This document shows positions 1-8,705 of a stretch of DNA of 64,000 bases, one piece after another. Numbering within the stretch: the stretch's first letter is position 1; each line of letters opens with the position of its first letter. Position numbers and translations under genes: made by a program. The notes under the pieces are model-generated. The model was given only the letters and a program-made list of their open reading frames with translations, was not told the origin of the DNA and did not search any database. Origin of the DNA: Halopseudomonas pachastrellae (GTDB lineage Bacteria; Pseudomonadota; Gammaproteobacteria; Pseudomonadales; Pseudomonadaceae); assembly GCF_900114765.1 (NCBI RefSeq), contig NZ_FOUD01000003.1, positions 62,001 to 126,000 of the forward strand, in the 5' to 3' direction.

Positions 1-2171
1 GCGTAGTGGGCCAGCACTTTGGCATCCAGCATCTTCTGCGCGGCTTTGACCTTTTTGCTGGCTTCGGCCTCGCGCTGGATCAGTTCCAAGCATTGCTCCA
101 GTGCCTGGCGTTCTTCGTCGGCGTCACGCTCGTGCTTGATGGCCTTGAGGCGCGCCTTGACGCTGGCAGCAGTGAGCTTGCCCTTGTCGGTCTTGCCTTC
201 AGCCAGTGGGCCATCTTCACCGCCCTGCTCCTCGTCCAGCTCTTCCAGCTCGCGGCTGATGGCATCACGTTTGGCTTCCAGCTCGGTGATGGCGGCGGCT
301 TCGGCGGCGTAGTAGCGGCGCACAATCAATTCGGGCGGCAGCAGATCGGTATTGGGGTCGCCCTGGCTAGAGCCGCTGGCAATTAGCGGCTTCCATCCAT
401 CGATCACCAGTTGGTAGACATCATCCTGCAAGGTGGCATACCAATAGTCCTGAAGGTGCTGGTAGACGTCGTAGGCATTCAGCAGCGGCGCGGCCTCGAA
501 GCGGTGCAGCAAGTCTTCAGCCAGTTGCTTGAGCAGCGCCTTGGGCTGGTCGCCAATGGCGATGCCGGTTAGGTTCGGGCGGTGTTCGTCACGCCAGGCC
601 TCGAACAAACCCGCCACAGTATGGCGGAAGGCGTCGAACTCGGGATGGCCGAAGATGGTTGGCTTGATCTCGCTAATGGAGACCCTCAGGCTGAGGTATC
701 CAGGGCGCAGTGGCTCGAACAGCGCGCCGCGCAGGTTCGGCATTACCCCCCAGTAGGCCTGAAGGGCGTCGATATCTCGCTCGGGAATGCCGCCATGCAG
801 GTGGGCTTCAATGTCCTGAAGATCCTCAGCTTCGCTGGTGTCGATATAGCGCGGGATATTCAGGTTGAAGTCGTTGGCCTCGATCTCGGCCATGGGCACC
901 AGTCGTGCGAATTTCTCCACTTCAAGCTGCTGGGTGAAGGTATCGACGATCTTGTGGATGTCTTGTTCACGCAGGCGGTTTTTGTTGCCGTCCTTGATAA
1001 AGCCCTTGCTGGCATCGATCAGGAACAGGCCCTTGCGCCCGGCACTGCCTTCCTTGTCCAGCACGATGATGCAGGCAGGAATTCCGGTGCCGTAGAACAG
1101 GTTGGCTGGCAGGCCGATGATGCCCTGGATGTAACCCTGCTGGAGGATGCGCTTGCGGATTGCGGCCTCGGCACCGCCCCGGAAAAGTACACCGTGGGGC
1201 AGAATCACCGCCGCCTTGCCGGTGCTCTTCAGCGAGGTGAGCATGTGCAAGAGGAAGGCATAGTCGCCGTTCTTCTCGGGCGGAATTCCGTAGCTGAAAC
1301 GGTTGTACTCATCCTCCGCCGGGTTGAAGCCATTGCTCCAAGCCTTGGTGGAGAACGGAGGGTTGGCGACGATAAAGTCGAACAGCTTGAGGTAGCCCAG
1401 CCGGTCTTTGAAATGGGGTGCGGACAGGGTGTTGTCCTTCCAGATCTCCGCCGTAGGGCAGTCGTGCAGGATCATGTTCATCTTGGCTAGGGCGCTGGTC
1501 GCGTTGTCCATTTCCTGCCCGTAGATGGCCAGATCCAGCCCTGTGGCGCTCTTTGCTTCGTCGTGGGCCTTGAGCAGCAGCGATCCTGAACCGCAGGTCG
1601 GGTCATAGATGCTCTGCTTGCTGTCGGTAGCGCCTGCCAGGCCGATGACCTGGGCAATGATCCGCGACACTTCTGCGGGGGTGTAGAACTGCCCCTTGCT
1701 CTTACCGGACTCAGTGGCGAAGTGGCGCATCAGGTATTCGTAGGCATCGCCAAGGATGTCGTCGCCCTGGGCACGGTTGCCTTTGAAGTTGAGTGCCGGG
1801 GTGTTGAAGATGCTGACCAGGTTGGACAGACGGTCTACCATCTCCTTGCCCTTACCGAGTTTCTCCTGGTCGTTGAAGTCGGCTACGTCGATGACGCCGG
1901 TGAGGTTGTTCGCCTCGGCTAGACGGGAGATGATCTGGTTGATCTTGTCGCCGATCTCCTTGTCGCCCTTGAGCGCCACCATGTCAGCAAAGCTGCCGCC
2001 GGGGGGTACTTCGATCAGGGAATGGGGGTTGCCGGCGTACTTATCCGAAACGTACTTCACGAACAGCAGCACCAGAACGTAGTCCTTGTACTGCGAGGCA
2101 TCCATCCCGCCACGCAGCTCGTCGCAGGATTTCCAGAGGGAGGAATAGAGTTCGGATTTTTTTATGGCCAT
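1..2171 (-). CDS. hsdM: Type I restriction-modification methylase subunit HsdM (3' end beyond window)
   Basis: N6-adenine DNA methyltransferase subunit of a type I restriction-modification system. The reading frame is open from the ATG at 2171 to the window edge (723 codons), so the C-terminus is missing. The N-terminal helical domain (about residues 1-160) leads into the SAM-binding motif I, D-P-T-C-G-S-G at 190-196. The catalytic N-P-P-F motif is at 270-273. Both are intact, so this subunit should be active. The C-terminal part is charged and rich in Glu and Lys, typical of the helical tail that contacts HsdS. It lies 57 bp downstream of the degenerate methylase-HsdS fusion on the same strand and is presumably co-transcribed with it. 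An hsdR gene would be expected further left, outside the window. Confidence 0.9.
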   Translation of the reverse strand, partial: MAIKKSELYSSLWKSCDELRGGMDASQYKDYVLVLLFVKYVSDKYAGNPHSLIEVPPGGSFADMVALKGDKEIGDKINQIISRLAEANNLTGVIDVADFNDQEKLGKGKEMVDRLSNLVSIFNTPALNFKGNRAQGDDILGDAYEYLMRHFATESGKSKGQFYTPAEVSRIIAQVIGLAGATDSKQSIYDPTCGSGSLLLKAHDEAKSATGLDLAIYGQEMDNATSALAKMNMILHDCPTAEIWKDNTLSAPHFKDRLGYLKLFDFIVANPPFSTKAWSNGFNPAEDEYNRFSYGIPPEKNGDYAFLLHMLTSLKSTGKAAVILPHGVLFRGGAEAAIRKRILQQGYIQGIIGLPANLFYGTGIPACIIVLDKEGSAGRKGLFLIDASKGFIKDGNKNRLREQDIHKIVDTFTQQLEVEKFARLVPMAEIEANDFNLNIPRYIDTSEAEDLQDIEAHLHGGIPERDIDALQAYWGVMPNLRGALFEPLRPGYLSLRVSISEIKPTIFGHPEFDAFRHTVAGLFEAWRDEHRPNLTGIAIGDQPKALLKQLAEDLLHRFEAAPLLNAYDVYQHLQDYWYATLQDDVYQLVIDGWKPLIASGSSQGDPNTDLLPPELIVRRYYAAEAAAITELEAKRDAISRELEELDEEQGGEDGPLAEGKTDKGKLTAASVKARLKAIKHERDADEERQALEQCLELIQREAEASKKVKAAQKMLDAKVLAHY

Positions 2172-2227
2172 GTGTTTCTTAGTGTCCTTTACGTATGCCG
2201 CTAGTTTAGTGAGGTTTGATTCGGCTT

Positions 2228-3991
2228 TTAAAGCGGCCAGAATGCTTTGGTGAGCTCTGCTTGTTGAAAGCGCAAGCTCTCAATTTCCGCTTCGATGCGG
2301 GCCTCGTTATCGAATGCCTGAACCATGGCGTGCATGGTCTGCAAAGGAGGCACTGGAATATCAATGTTCTTAAGGGTCGAAAGCTGAATGGAGGGGATGC
2401 TTGCCCCCACTGCTGCTTGACTCAGCAGGCCCTGTCCAACGGCGGATCGCAGGAATATCAGCAGCGCTTTGGGAGGGTATTGATCGGGGAATCTGCTGCG
2501 CAAGACCACTAATGATTGCCCTGCGATCCAGCGGTTCTGGCCAGGCGGCGGGACGTCGCTAGCTATGCCTGCCTTGCCTACGACACCTTTGAAAGTCATT
2601 AGAATGTCGTCAGGCTTGATGAAGTAACTGTCTGCCTTGGGCGATTGCAGGTCGAACAACGCTTCTTTGCTGGCACTGCGGATATAGCCGAACGATGGAA
2701 TGTCTTGGGCCAGTACCTCGTTGACCTCTGCACCCTCTGAGGCAGTGTTGTGTTGCCTGGGACGAAGGATTTCAAAGAAGTCCCCCAGCTTGCGCAGTGG
2801 GTAGCGCTTCAGGGCGTTGCTAAGCTTCTGTGCAGACTCATCCTGGACGTAGCGACTCGCCTCAAGGCTGTAGTCGCTTGCTTCAATCTCTTTAGCCGCC
2901 ACATTCCTGGCAAATGGGGAGGCATCTTCGCTCGCTACTAGTTGAAGCAGTGCATCGATGTCCTTCAGATCCACACGCCGTTTGCCAGATGTCTCCTTGA
3001 ACGCTTCATGGTTGGCATTTACAAAACGGATCGACTGGCTGCGACTCTTGCCGTCCAAGACCAGGATACTTACAGGGATTGATGTACCGCTGCACAGCCC
3101 ACCTGGTAGCGCGATCACTGCGCGGACATGGCCAAGACTGACCAGATCTTCGCGCAGCTGCCGCTCGACCCCCTTTCCGAATAGCACAGAGCCTTGAACT
3201 GTCATAACAACTAGGCCTTGTGTTTGGGCGAGCAGGTGACGGATTTGCAGCACGTTGCCGACCTGGGTCTTTTCGGTGAAACGCTCCCAAAGATCGTCAT
3301 TGCAGATTTCGTTTGGGTACTTCACGCCCATCGGCGGGAAGCACATGGCCGTATCGAACTGAACCAGTTTGCCTTGTTTGATAGCTCTTGGAGACTTCAC
3401 CGGGTCGGTTACATGCAGCTCCCAGTTCGTCCCCCCCACCAGGTTGAGCATCTGAGCGCAGGTATGTGGCACTTGCGACTCAACCCAGAGGTTTGCTCCG
3501 GTGCGAGCAACGCGGGCAGCCAATTGGCCAGAGGTTTCCCATGGTATGTAGATTTTTTGGGTTTGGTCGACATGGGCAAGAGACACCATCAGCTCACAAA
3601 GGCTAGGTGAGTAGCTGACGGACTCACCGCGCGACTCGATACTCCAATGCGCTGCGTCGTCTAGCAGCAGCGTGTCGATTAAGCCTTGAGTGCCTAGCAA
3701 GCGGATTTTCTGGATTAAAGCAGAAAGGTCGCTGGCCCCGTGAAGCCCTTGCCATGCACCTTCATCTAAGAATGGGTGGCGAGTGTATTGCTGTGCGCTC
3801 CGGAGAGCCTCCAGCTGTGCTGAGGTGCTCTGCTCGCACAGCGCCTCGAAATGCAGATGTTCTGGTAGAACCAGCTCTTTGGAGAGCTTCCACCAACACA
3901 GCAGTTGTAGGACTAGGGACAGAGCATTGGAGGGGGCTGCGCCAGTTCCTCGAATGGTGTCGAGCAGTTGCCAGAGGACTTTATCGTTCAT
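2228..3991 (-). CDS. Degenerate N6-methylase domain fused to a half HsdS specificity subunit
   Basis: A 587-residue protein of two parts. Residues about 1-370 follow the HsdM/N-6 DNA methylase fold, but both catalytic motifs are altered. The motif I position reads I-Y-I-P-W-E-T-S-G (147-155) with no G-x-G, and the N-P-P-F position reads C-F-P-P-M (217-221). Residues about 398-587 look like one target-recognition domain plus the C-terminal helix of HsdS, ending in the E-I-E-S-L-R-x-x-Q-A-E-L-x-K-A-F region typical of S subunits. Normal HsdS proteins carry two such domains. I infer that the methylase half is a structural, non-catalytic partner for the intact HsdM encoded next and that the fusion supplies specificity. 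It follows the DUF4258 gene by 32 bp and is probably co-transcribed with it. Confidence 0.75.
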   Translation of the reverse strand: MNDKVLWQLLDTIRGTGAAPSNALSLVLQLLCWWKLSKELVLPEHLHFEALCEQSTSAQLEALRSAQQYTRHPFLDEGAWQGLHGASDLSALIQKIRLLGTQGLIDTLLLDDAAHWSIESRGESVSYSPSLCELMVSLAHVDQTQKIYIPWETSGQLAARVARTGANLWVESQVPHTCAQMLNLVGGTNWELHVTDPVKSPRAIKQGKLVQFDTAMCFPPMGVKYPNEICNDDLWERFTEKTQVGNVLQIRHLLAQTQGLVVMTVQGSVLFGKGVERQLREDLVSLGHVRAVIALPGGLCSGTSIPVSILVLDGKSRSQSIRFVNANHEAFKETSGKRRVDLKDIDALLQLVASEDASPFARNVAAKEIEASDYSLEASRYVQDESAQKLSNALKRYPLRKLGDFFEILRPRQHNTASEGAEVNEVLAQDIPSFGYIRSASKEALFDLQSPKADSYFIKPDDILMTFKGVVGKAGIASDVPPPGQNRWIAGQSLVVLRSRFPDQYPPKALLIFLRSAVGQGLLSQAAVGASIPSIQLSTLKNIDIPVPPLQTMHAMVQAFDNEARIEAEIESLRFQQAELTKAFWPL

Positions 3992-4023
3992 GGTTTTTCC
4001 GTGTTGTCCGAGGGCGTATTCGT

Positions 4024-4278
4024 TCAGTGACGCTGGGAGCAGTTGTAGGTTGTGATCAGAGCATCACCGTCGGCGACTACTACCACTCCACCTTTATCGC
4101 TAATTTTCATCAGCAAACGGCGCTCGTTATCCAGAGCCGCTATGCGCTGTTTCGCTTCCTTCTTGCCGAACACGACTTTGTCCTTCTCCTGAGAGCCATG
4201 TGCCAGAACGTATTCGACCATATCGAGTGAGATCCCGCGCTGGGATTGGCGTGCCTTGCAGTGATGTGTGGTGTGCAT
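4024..4278 (-). CDS. DUF4258 domain protein (RelE-like fold candidate)
   Basis: A small basic protein of 84 residues from the ATG at 4278, which has GGAG nine bases upstream. An ATG at 4293 lacks such a site. The N-terminal S-x-R-G-I-S pattern and the central strand-rich part match my recollection of DUF4258 proteins, some of which resemble RelE/BrnT-type toxins. It heads the leftward cluster DUF4258, pseudo-methylase-HsdS fusion, hsdM. No partner antitoxin gene is visible on either side. Its role is unknown: it may be a toxin-like guard or an accessory factor of the restriction system. Confidence 0.6.
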   Translation of the reverse strand: MHTTHHCKARQSQRGISLDMVEYVLAHGSQEKDKVVFGKKEAKQRIAALDNERRLLMKISDKGGVVVVADGDALITTYNCSQRH

Positions 4279-4492
4279 GGCGTTCTGCTCCATGGAGTGA
4301 TGAACATGGGGCTACATTAGGCGAAAGCTTTTCATGCGTCAAGTAAGTAATTAATGCTTAAAATACGCATGAGCTCTGTTTTTGGTTGGGTCGACTGCTT
4401 GAGGCGCTTGCAGGCCGGGTGCATGCGCAGCTCCGTTAACAGCTACTCAGAATTTGACTACTCCAGGAACGCCATCTATAACAATTTCCTAG

Positions 4493-4509
4493 CCTAATCT
4501 CGGATTAGG
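4493..4509. promoter_or_regulatory. Short inverted repeat before a hypothetical gene
   Basis: A perfect 7-bp inverted repeat, CCTAATC and GATTAGG around a 3-base loop, lies 29 bp before the start at 4538. It could be an operator or a weak hairpin. There is no other support. Confidence 0.3.
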
Positions 4510-4537
4510 CAAAAACTCTAGCTAATGGAGCATGACG

Positions 4538-4939
4538 ATGGATGAACTGAACAAGTTGGGAGAGCTGCTGTACGGCCCTGGAGAAGCAATGCAGGGAACG
4601 GAAATGAGCGTCGAAGACGCGATTGAGTTTGTGCAGGAGCGATATCCCTCGCGACCTTTTTGCTTAGTGCGGGATTGGATATGGATCGACCTGGAGCTAC
4701 CAGACAGGTTGATTCAGGAGGTGCAGAATGATCAACAACAGCCGGTTCTGCTTTATGCACACAATGTCGTACATGACTATGCTGAGCGTTTTCCAGCACC
4801 AGGAAGCTATGTTCGCACGACTCTGCTTGTGTCATTTTCGGAGGGGTTTATCTTTCAGACGCGTAACACTGTGTATGTGTTGCTTGGAACCGGTAAGCGC
4901 AAGCGAGCCAAGCCTGAGGTGTTGAGGGGGCTGTTTTGA
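4538..4939 (+). CDS. Hypothetical protein, possibly DUF6957 type
   Basis: An acidic soluble protein of 133 residues. The ATG at 4538 is preferred over 4532 because GGAG sits seven bases before it. The sequence contains L-V-R-D-W-I-W-I-D-L-E, R-F-P-A-P-G-S-Y-V-R-T-T and a C-terminal basic patch G-K-R-K-R-A-K. The overall pattern resembles small Pseudomonas proteins that I recall as DUF6957, but this could not be checked. There is no signal peptide or membrane segment. It stands alone, divergent from the DUF4258 gene, within island cargo. No function can be assigned. Confidence 0.55.
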   Translation: MDELNKLGELLYGPGEAMQGTEMSVEDAIEFVQERYPSRPFCLVRDWIWIDLELPDRLIQEVQNDQQQPVLLYAHNVVHDYAERFPAPGSYVRTTLLVSFSEGFIFQTRNTVYVLLGTGKRKRAKPEVLRGLF

Positions 4940-5024
4940 TACAGGGAGGTGCTTTCACGAAAGTGCTTTTCTGCACCCAGTGCATTTTTATGCTGGTATC
5001 TCCAACCAATGAAGGAGCTATACC

Positions 5025-5168
5025 ATGAGCAATCGCAACCATCACGCAAACCAATCCAACCCGAACAACCCTGCGCACCAAGCAGCGCGGGACAACCGGA
5101 GTAACCAACTCAACCCGAATAACCCCGCCTATCGCAGCAGCCGTCAAGGCGGAAAACAAGGACGTTGA
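5025..5168 (+). CDS. Small repeat protein (47 residues, N-P-N-N-P-A repeat)
   Basis: A very small gene with a good ribosome-binding site (GAAGGAG, eight bases before the ATG). The product is hydrophilic and consists of two similar halves. Each contains N-Q-x-N-P-N-N-P-A followed by a basic stretch (halves at about residues 9-25 and 27-42). It is rich in Asn, Arg, Gln and Pro, lacks hydrophobic segments, and is probably disordered or nucleic-acid binding. A short GC-rich hairpin follows at about 5178-5202. The family is not one I can name. The internal duplication and strong start signal argue that it is real. Confidence 0.55.
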   Translation: MSNRNHHANQSNPNNPAHQAARDNRSNQLNPNNPAYRSSRQGGKQGR

Positions 5169-5217
5169 TACGCTAGTGTGGCTGGGGCTACGCACCCCGG
5201 CCACTAAGGAGATTTGA

Positions 5218-6180
5218 ATGGCCAGAAAAGCTCTGCCTGATGGCGTGATTGGGACGCTGCAGCGTCTGTTCGGGCATGACGATGACAGGAGCTTGCTTAC
5301 TAAGCTGGCCGGCACGCTTCCCCTTAAACGCCATGTTCTCGAGCCTGGATCCAACGTTTCTAAGCGCTCCATGCACTGTGACAACCTGATCAAGAACATG
5401 CTTGCGCTAGACACCGTTTTTAACAGCCAGGAGTTTGTCTGCAAGCTTGCGAATGGAGAGGCCAAGCCAGCTGAGATCAGTGAAAAAATTCAGGCGGCCA
5501 AGGCGAGATTAGAGAAAAAGATGCAAGCCTATGCCTATTGGGTAGACCGCATTGACTCGCTGGAAGAAGTCCTTACAAGCGCCACTGGCTTCGAAGAGTT
5601 TGCTTTGGAGGATCGTCTAAGCATAGACGTTCGAGGTCGTTCGCTTGATACCGGAAGCCCCTACGCCTTGAGGGCTGTCCGCTTGCTAGAGCAGGTGGAG
5701 GAGCGTGGCCGCAATTCGTTGCTGAATGCCGATCAGCTAAACGAAAAGGCATGGGCGCTCTACCGTTTGGGTGTGCATGAGCAGGCCGTTGAGCTAGTTC
5801 AGCAAGCCGTTGAGATAGAACCTGCGCACGCTGAGGCTTGGCTTTTACAAGCTCTACATAGTCTCACGCAGAAGCGCTCTGCGCAGAGAGAGAGGGCGCT
5901 ATACGAGTTTGAGAAAGAGCAAGCAGAACCGCTATCAGGTCATGAGTATTGGGCCGATGAAATGCGTGATGCGGCTGAAGATCGTATGGGGGCAGCGCTA
6001 GAACGGCACCGTCATGTTGTCTTTCATGCACTAAAAAACTGGCCGATGACACAAGATAGTGGCACCAAGCGATATCGGTATCGCGATCAGTACGAGGAGG
6101 TTCGGGCTTCTTGTATTGACTGGCTGTTTGCACTGACCGCGCCGAATACGCGCTGTTTATCCACAGTGCCTGACTGGATG
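5218..6180 (+). pseudogene. 5' half of a TPR-type gene split by the IS21/chromate element
   Basis: The 5' 321 codons of a gene whose 3' part is at 11559-12581. The start at 5218 has AAGGAG eight bases upstream. A charged coiled-coil-like segment lies at about residues 85-105. A TPR-like helical pair lies at about 173-206 (N-E-K-A-W-A-L-Y-R-L-G, then A-V-E-I-E-P-A-H-A-E-A-W). The IS21-family element begins right after the codon ATG at 6178-6180. The bases GGATG (6176-6180) recur at the other junction. Removing the element and one GGATG copy gives a single 661-residue frame. As it stands, translation would run six codons into the IS end and stop near 6201. The function of the intact protein is unknown. 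Confidence 0.8.
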
Positions 6181-6299
6181 TGTGGGCGCTTGCGGTTCTG
6201 ACACTTTATTCCAGTGGATCTGATCCGCTCGCGCTGGAGGTTCTGATCCACCCATTCCAGTGATTGTGATCCATCATGCTGATGATTCTGACCCACCCC
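6181..6299 (-). repeat. IS21 terminal inverted repeat, left copy
   Basis: Inverted match to 11435-11553. It contains repeated motifs of the type TCAnAATCACTGGAAT (reverse strand), which are expected to be IstA binding sites. The outermost 18 bases differ between the two ends except for the terminal TGTG, but the inner 100 bases align closely. Confidence 0.8.
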
Positions 6300-6345
6300 T
6301 CAAGCGCTAAACTATCCACTCCCCCTTTCTCGTAGGTCGCCGCAA

Positions 6346-6600
6346 TTGATTGAAGAAGGCAGCCAGAATATTTATACCGATCTCGGCTGCGCCGATGCTG
6401 ACGCAATGCAACGCAAAGCCAAGCTCGTCGTGCGTATCGGTGATGCTATTTCTGCCAGGGCTCTGGGACTGGATCAGGCGTCGGTAGTGACGGGCACTGA
6501 GGTATATTGCCTGGAGGCCTGGCTAAAGGGGAATTTCAGACATGCCGATGAGGCCGTACTGCATGCCTGCTTACGCCACCTTGATATGCATCCTCACTGA
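6346..6600 (+). CDS. XRE-type antitoxin-like protein, possibly a remnant
   Basis: 84 codons from a TTG start. The opening pattern N-I-Y-T-D-L-G followed by A-x-x-x-x-x-K-A-x-L-V-x-R-I-G-D-A-I matches the N-terminus of HigA/XRE-like antitoxins, which precedes a helix-turn-helix. Here that region (about residues 38-75) is poorly conserved. There is no toxin gene beside it and no clear ribosome-binding site. It lies between the IS21 end and istB, so it may be a passenger or leftover inside the element. It could also be non-functional. Confidence 0.4.
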   Translation: MIEEGSQNIYTDLGCADADAMQRKAKLVVRIGDAISARALGLDQASVVTGTEVYCLEAWLKGNFRHADEAVLHACLRHLDMHPH

Positions 6601-6627
6601 CTCGGTGTTTTTCGCGTGCGCGAAAAT

Positions 6628-6655
6628 AACGAAGAGGGCATCGCCCCCTTCGTTG
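6628..6655. terminator. Hairpin between istB and the XRE-like remnant
   Basis: AACGAAG pairs with CTTCGTT around a GC-rich inner stem. It lies at the 3' ends of istB (minus strand) and the XRE-like frame (plus strand) and could stop transcription from either. The T-run is weak. Confidence 0.45.
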
Positions 6656-6662
6656 TTGATCA

Positions 6663-7397
6663 TCACGCCTTGGCAGCCTGCTTACGCAAGGACTCGCCTT
6701 TGAGCCCGATACGGTGCGAGCGGTGGACGATGCGATCCAGGATGGCCTCGGCCAGCGTGGCGTCGTTGAACATGCTGTGCCAGTGCTCCGTGGGGAACTG
6801 GCTGGTGATGATCAGCGAGCCGGTCTGCATGCGCTGATCGACAATATCCAGCAAGGTATACCCCACCGTGGGCTCCACCGGAGCCAGCCCGAAGTCATCG
6901 AGGATCAACAAGTGGACTTTGCTCAAGGCCGTTCGGTACTTGGGCAGGGAGCCGTCGCCAATGGCGATTTGCATCTCTTCATAGAGTTTTGAGGCGCTTT
7001 TGTAGATCACCGAGTAGCCCTGTCGGCACGCCTGGCTGCCAAATGCGCAGGCGAGCCAACTCTTGCCTGTGCCGGTGGCTCCGGTCAGCAGCAGGTTCTG
7101 TTGCTGACCAATCCAGGAGCATCCTGTCAGACCTGCGATCACTTGCTTATCCAGACCGCGACTGCTGCGGTAATCCACATCCTCCAGGTGCGCGGCATAG
7201 CGCAGCTTCGCCTGCTTCAGTAGGCGAGACAGCTTGCGGTTCTCGCGTTCGCTGAGTTCACGATCCACCATCAGGCCCAAGCGGTCATCAAAAGGCAATT
7301 CCTGCATGCGTGGTTGTTCAAGCTGGTCGCGGTAGGCCTTGGCCATACCGGACAGTTGCAGTTGCTGGAGCTTGCTTTGGGTCTGCTGGTTCAGCAT
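6663..7397 (-). CDS. istB: IS21 helper ATPase IstB
   Basis: AAA+ ATPase (244 residues, normal length) that helps IstA in strand transfer and target choice. Walker A reads G-A-T-G-T-G-K-S and Walker B reads L-L-I-L-D-D-F-G. The N-terminal segment (S-K-L-Q-Q-L-Q-L-S-G-M-A) is typical of the IstB N-terminal domain. It overlaps the istA 3' end by 7 bp, the usual translationally coupled IS21 layout. The gene appears intact, unlike istA. Confidence 0.93.
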   Translation of the reverse strand: MLNQQTQSKLQQLQLSGMAKAYRDQLEQPRMQELPFDDRLGLMVDRELSERENRKLSRLLKQAKLRYAAHLEDVDYRSSRGLDKQVIAGLTGCSWIGQQQNLLLTGATGTGKSWLACAFGSQACRQGYSVIYKSASKLYEEMQIAIGDGSLPKYRTALSKVHLLILDDFGLAPVEPTVGYTLLDIVDQRMQTGSLIITSQFPTEHWHSMFNDATLAEAILDRIVHRSHRIGLKGESLRKQAAKA

Positions 7398-8652
7398 GTC
7401 GAATGATCCTTTTCATCGGCAAAGTAATGGGCACCGCGCAGGTTTTCGTGAGCGGCTGTCGAGCTGGGTAGGGATTTCAGGCCAGGACGTTTGTCGGGCA
7501 GCTCGCGCAAGATGGATTGCAGGCTTTTCAGGGCGAAGGTCTTGATGGTCAGCGCATAGGCACAGGCCTCCTCCAGTCGTGCATCGCCATGTATACGGGC
7601 TTCCTTGCGCAAGGCGTTGGCGGCCTTATGTCCATTGGCCACATCGGTTCGCTCGGTCAGGTGATAGTGCAGATGGCGCAGTAGTGCAGGCCCGACCCGC
7701 TCACCCCAGGCGAGCAATGCGGCGGGCTCACTGTCAGCGTAATACTGGTGGTTCGGCGGCCTGTGCTCCGGCTGCACGCTGATGCCGGAAACATACTGCC
7801 GGGCATGACTGCTGACGCGCAGATGATTGTGAAAGACCTCCACGATCTCGCCCGTAGCGCGTACATCCACTTGCTGCTGTATCAATCGGCTCGGCACGGA
7901 ATAGTGGTGGTTGTCGTACTCCACCAGGTAGTCGCTGCGCACTCGCACCTTGAAGCGCCAATCGGCATGCTCGTAGGCGTGGATCGGCAGCGGCTGGAGC
8001 GCGGGCTGCTCCACCTCGACGAATAGGCTATGCCGACTGCTGCCAGGCTGGCGTTTGAACGGGCGTTGATTGAATGCCGGCAGCAACTCCAGGATGGCCT
8101 GATTGAGTTCTGCCAAGCTGAAGAAACGGCGGTGGCGTAGGGCTGCCAGCAGCCAGCGTTGAACCAGCTTCACCCCGGCCTCCACTTTGCCTTTGTCTTT
8201 GGGTCTACGCGGGCGGGCCGGCAGGATAATGGCCTGGTAATGGTGGGCCAGTTGCTGATAGATCAGGTTGAGCTGGACTTCATCCTTGCCGTGCTTGATC
8301 ACCGCTGCCTTGAGGTTGTCGGGAACCAGTAGGCGGGGCACCCCCGCGAAGAAGTTGAAGGCCTGCACGTGGCAGTGCATCCAGTCTTCAATCCGCTGAC
8401 TCCACACGGCACAGGCGAAGGTGTAGCTGGAGTAGCCCAGCACGCCGACAAAGATTTGTGCCAGACGAGGTTCCGATTGGCCGTCCAGATAGATCGGCAT
8501 GGTCTTGCCGGAGAAGTCCAAGAACAGCTTGTCGCCAGGTTGATGCAGCTGACGCATTGCCAATGGTTGCTGCTGCACAAAGCTGCGATAGCTGGCCGTG
8601 AACTGTGAATAGGCGATGCCGTCTGGCTCGGTAGTCCGCCACTCACGCCATA
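7391..8652 (-). pseudogene. istA: IS21 transposase istA, 5' truncated
   Basis: The 3' part of an IS21 transposase, about 420 codons compared with roughly 500 in the family. The catalytic core is present: first Asp in L-F-L-D-F-S-G, second Asp in L-V-P-D-N-L-K, and Glu in K-G-K-V-E-A-G-V. The N-terminal helix-turn-helix that recognises the IS ends is missing. Homology begins near P-V-W-R-E-W-R-T-T-E-P-D-G at about 8652, where the sequence switches from a ChrB-like reading frame. The frame stays open upstream to an ATG at 8761, but that stretch is an out-of-frame reading of the rhodanese and ChrB remnants. The encoded product is probably inactive alone. Confidence 0.85.
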
Positions 8653-8691
8653 CCGGTCGATCTTCGGGCGTTCGCGGGTGATCCACTTCAT
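8653..8691 (-). pseudogene. 5' stub of a second ChrB-like (C-terminal domain type) gene
   Basis: After a good ribosome-binding site (GGAGG) a frame starts M-K-W-I-T-R-E-R-P-K-I-D-R. To my knowledge this is the N-terminus of stand-alone ChrB C-terminal-domain proteins in chromate operons. After 13 codons the match is lost at the junction with istA. This marks the breakpoint where the chromate operon was joined to the IS21 sequence. Confidence 0.65.
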
Positions 8692-8705
8692 GCAGCACCT
8701 CCTGC

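Noticed and set aside
4518-4835. Minus-strand frame opposite the hypothetical gene at 4538
   Set aside because: It has no ribosome-binding site and an improbable composition; the plus-strand gene has a good start and a coherent sequence.
6155-6163. TTATCCACA as a DnaA box marking a replication origin
   Set aside because: It is a single site inside a coding sequence, without an AT-rich unwinding region or further boxes.
6181-6188. TGTGGGCG at 6181 as the missing left end of the Tn7-like element
   Set aside because: It resembles the Tn7 terminus, but no TnsB-type repeats follow. The position is fully explained as the IS21 end with its target duplicate.
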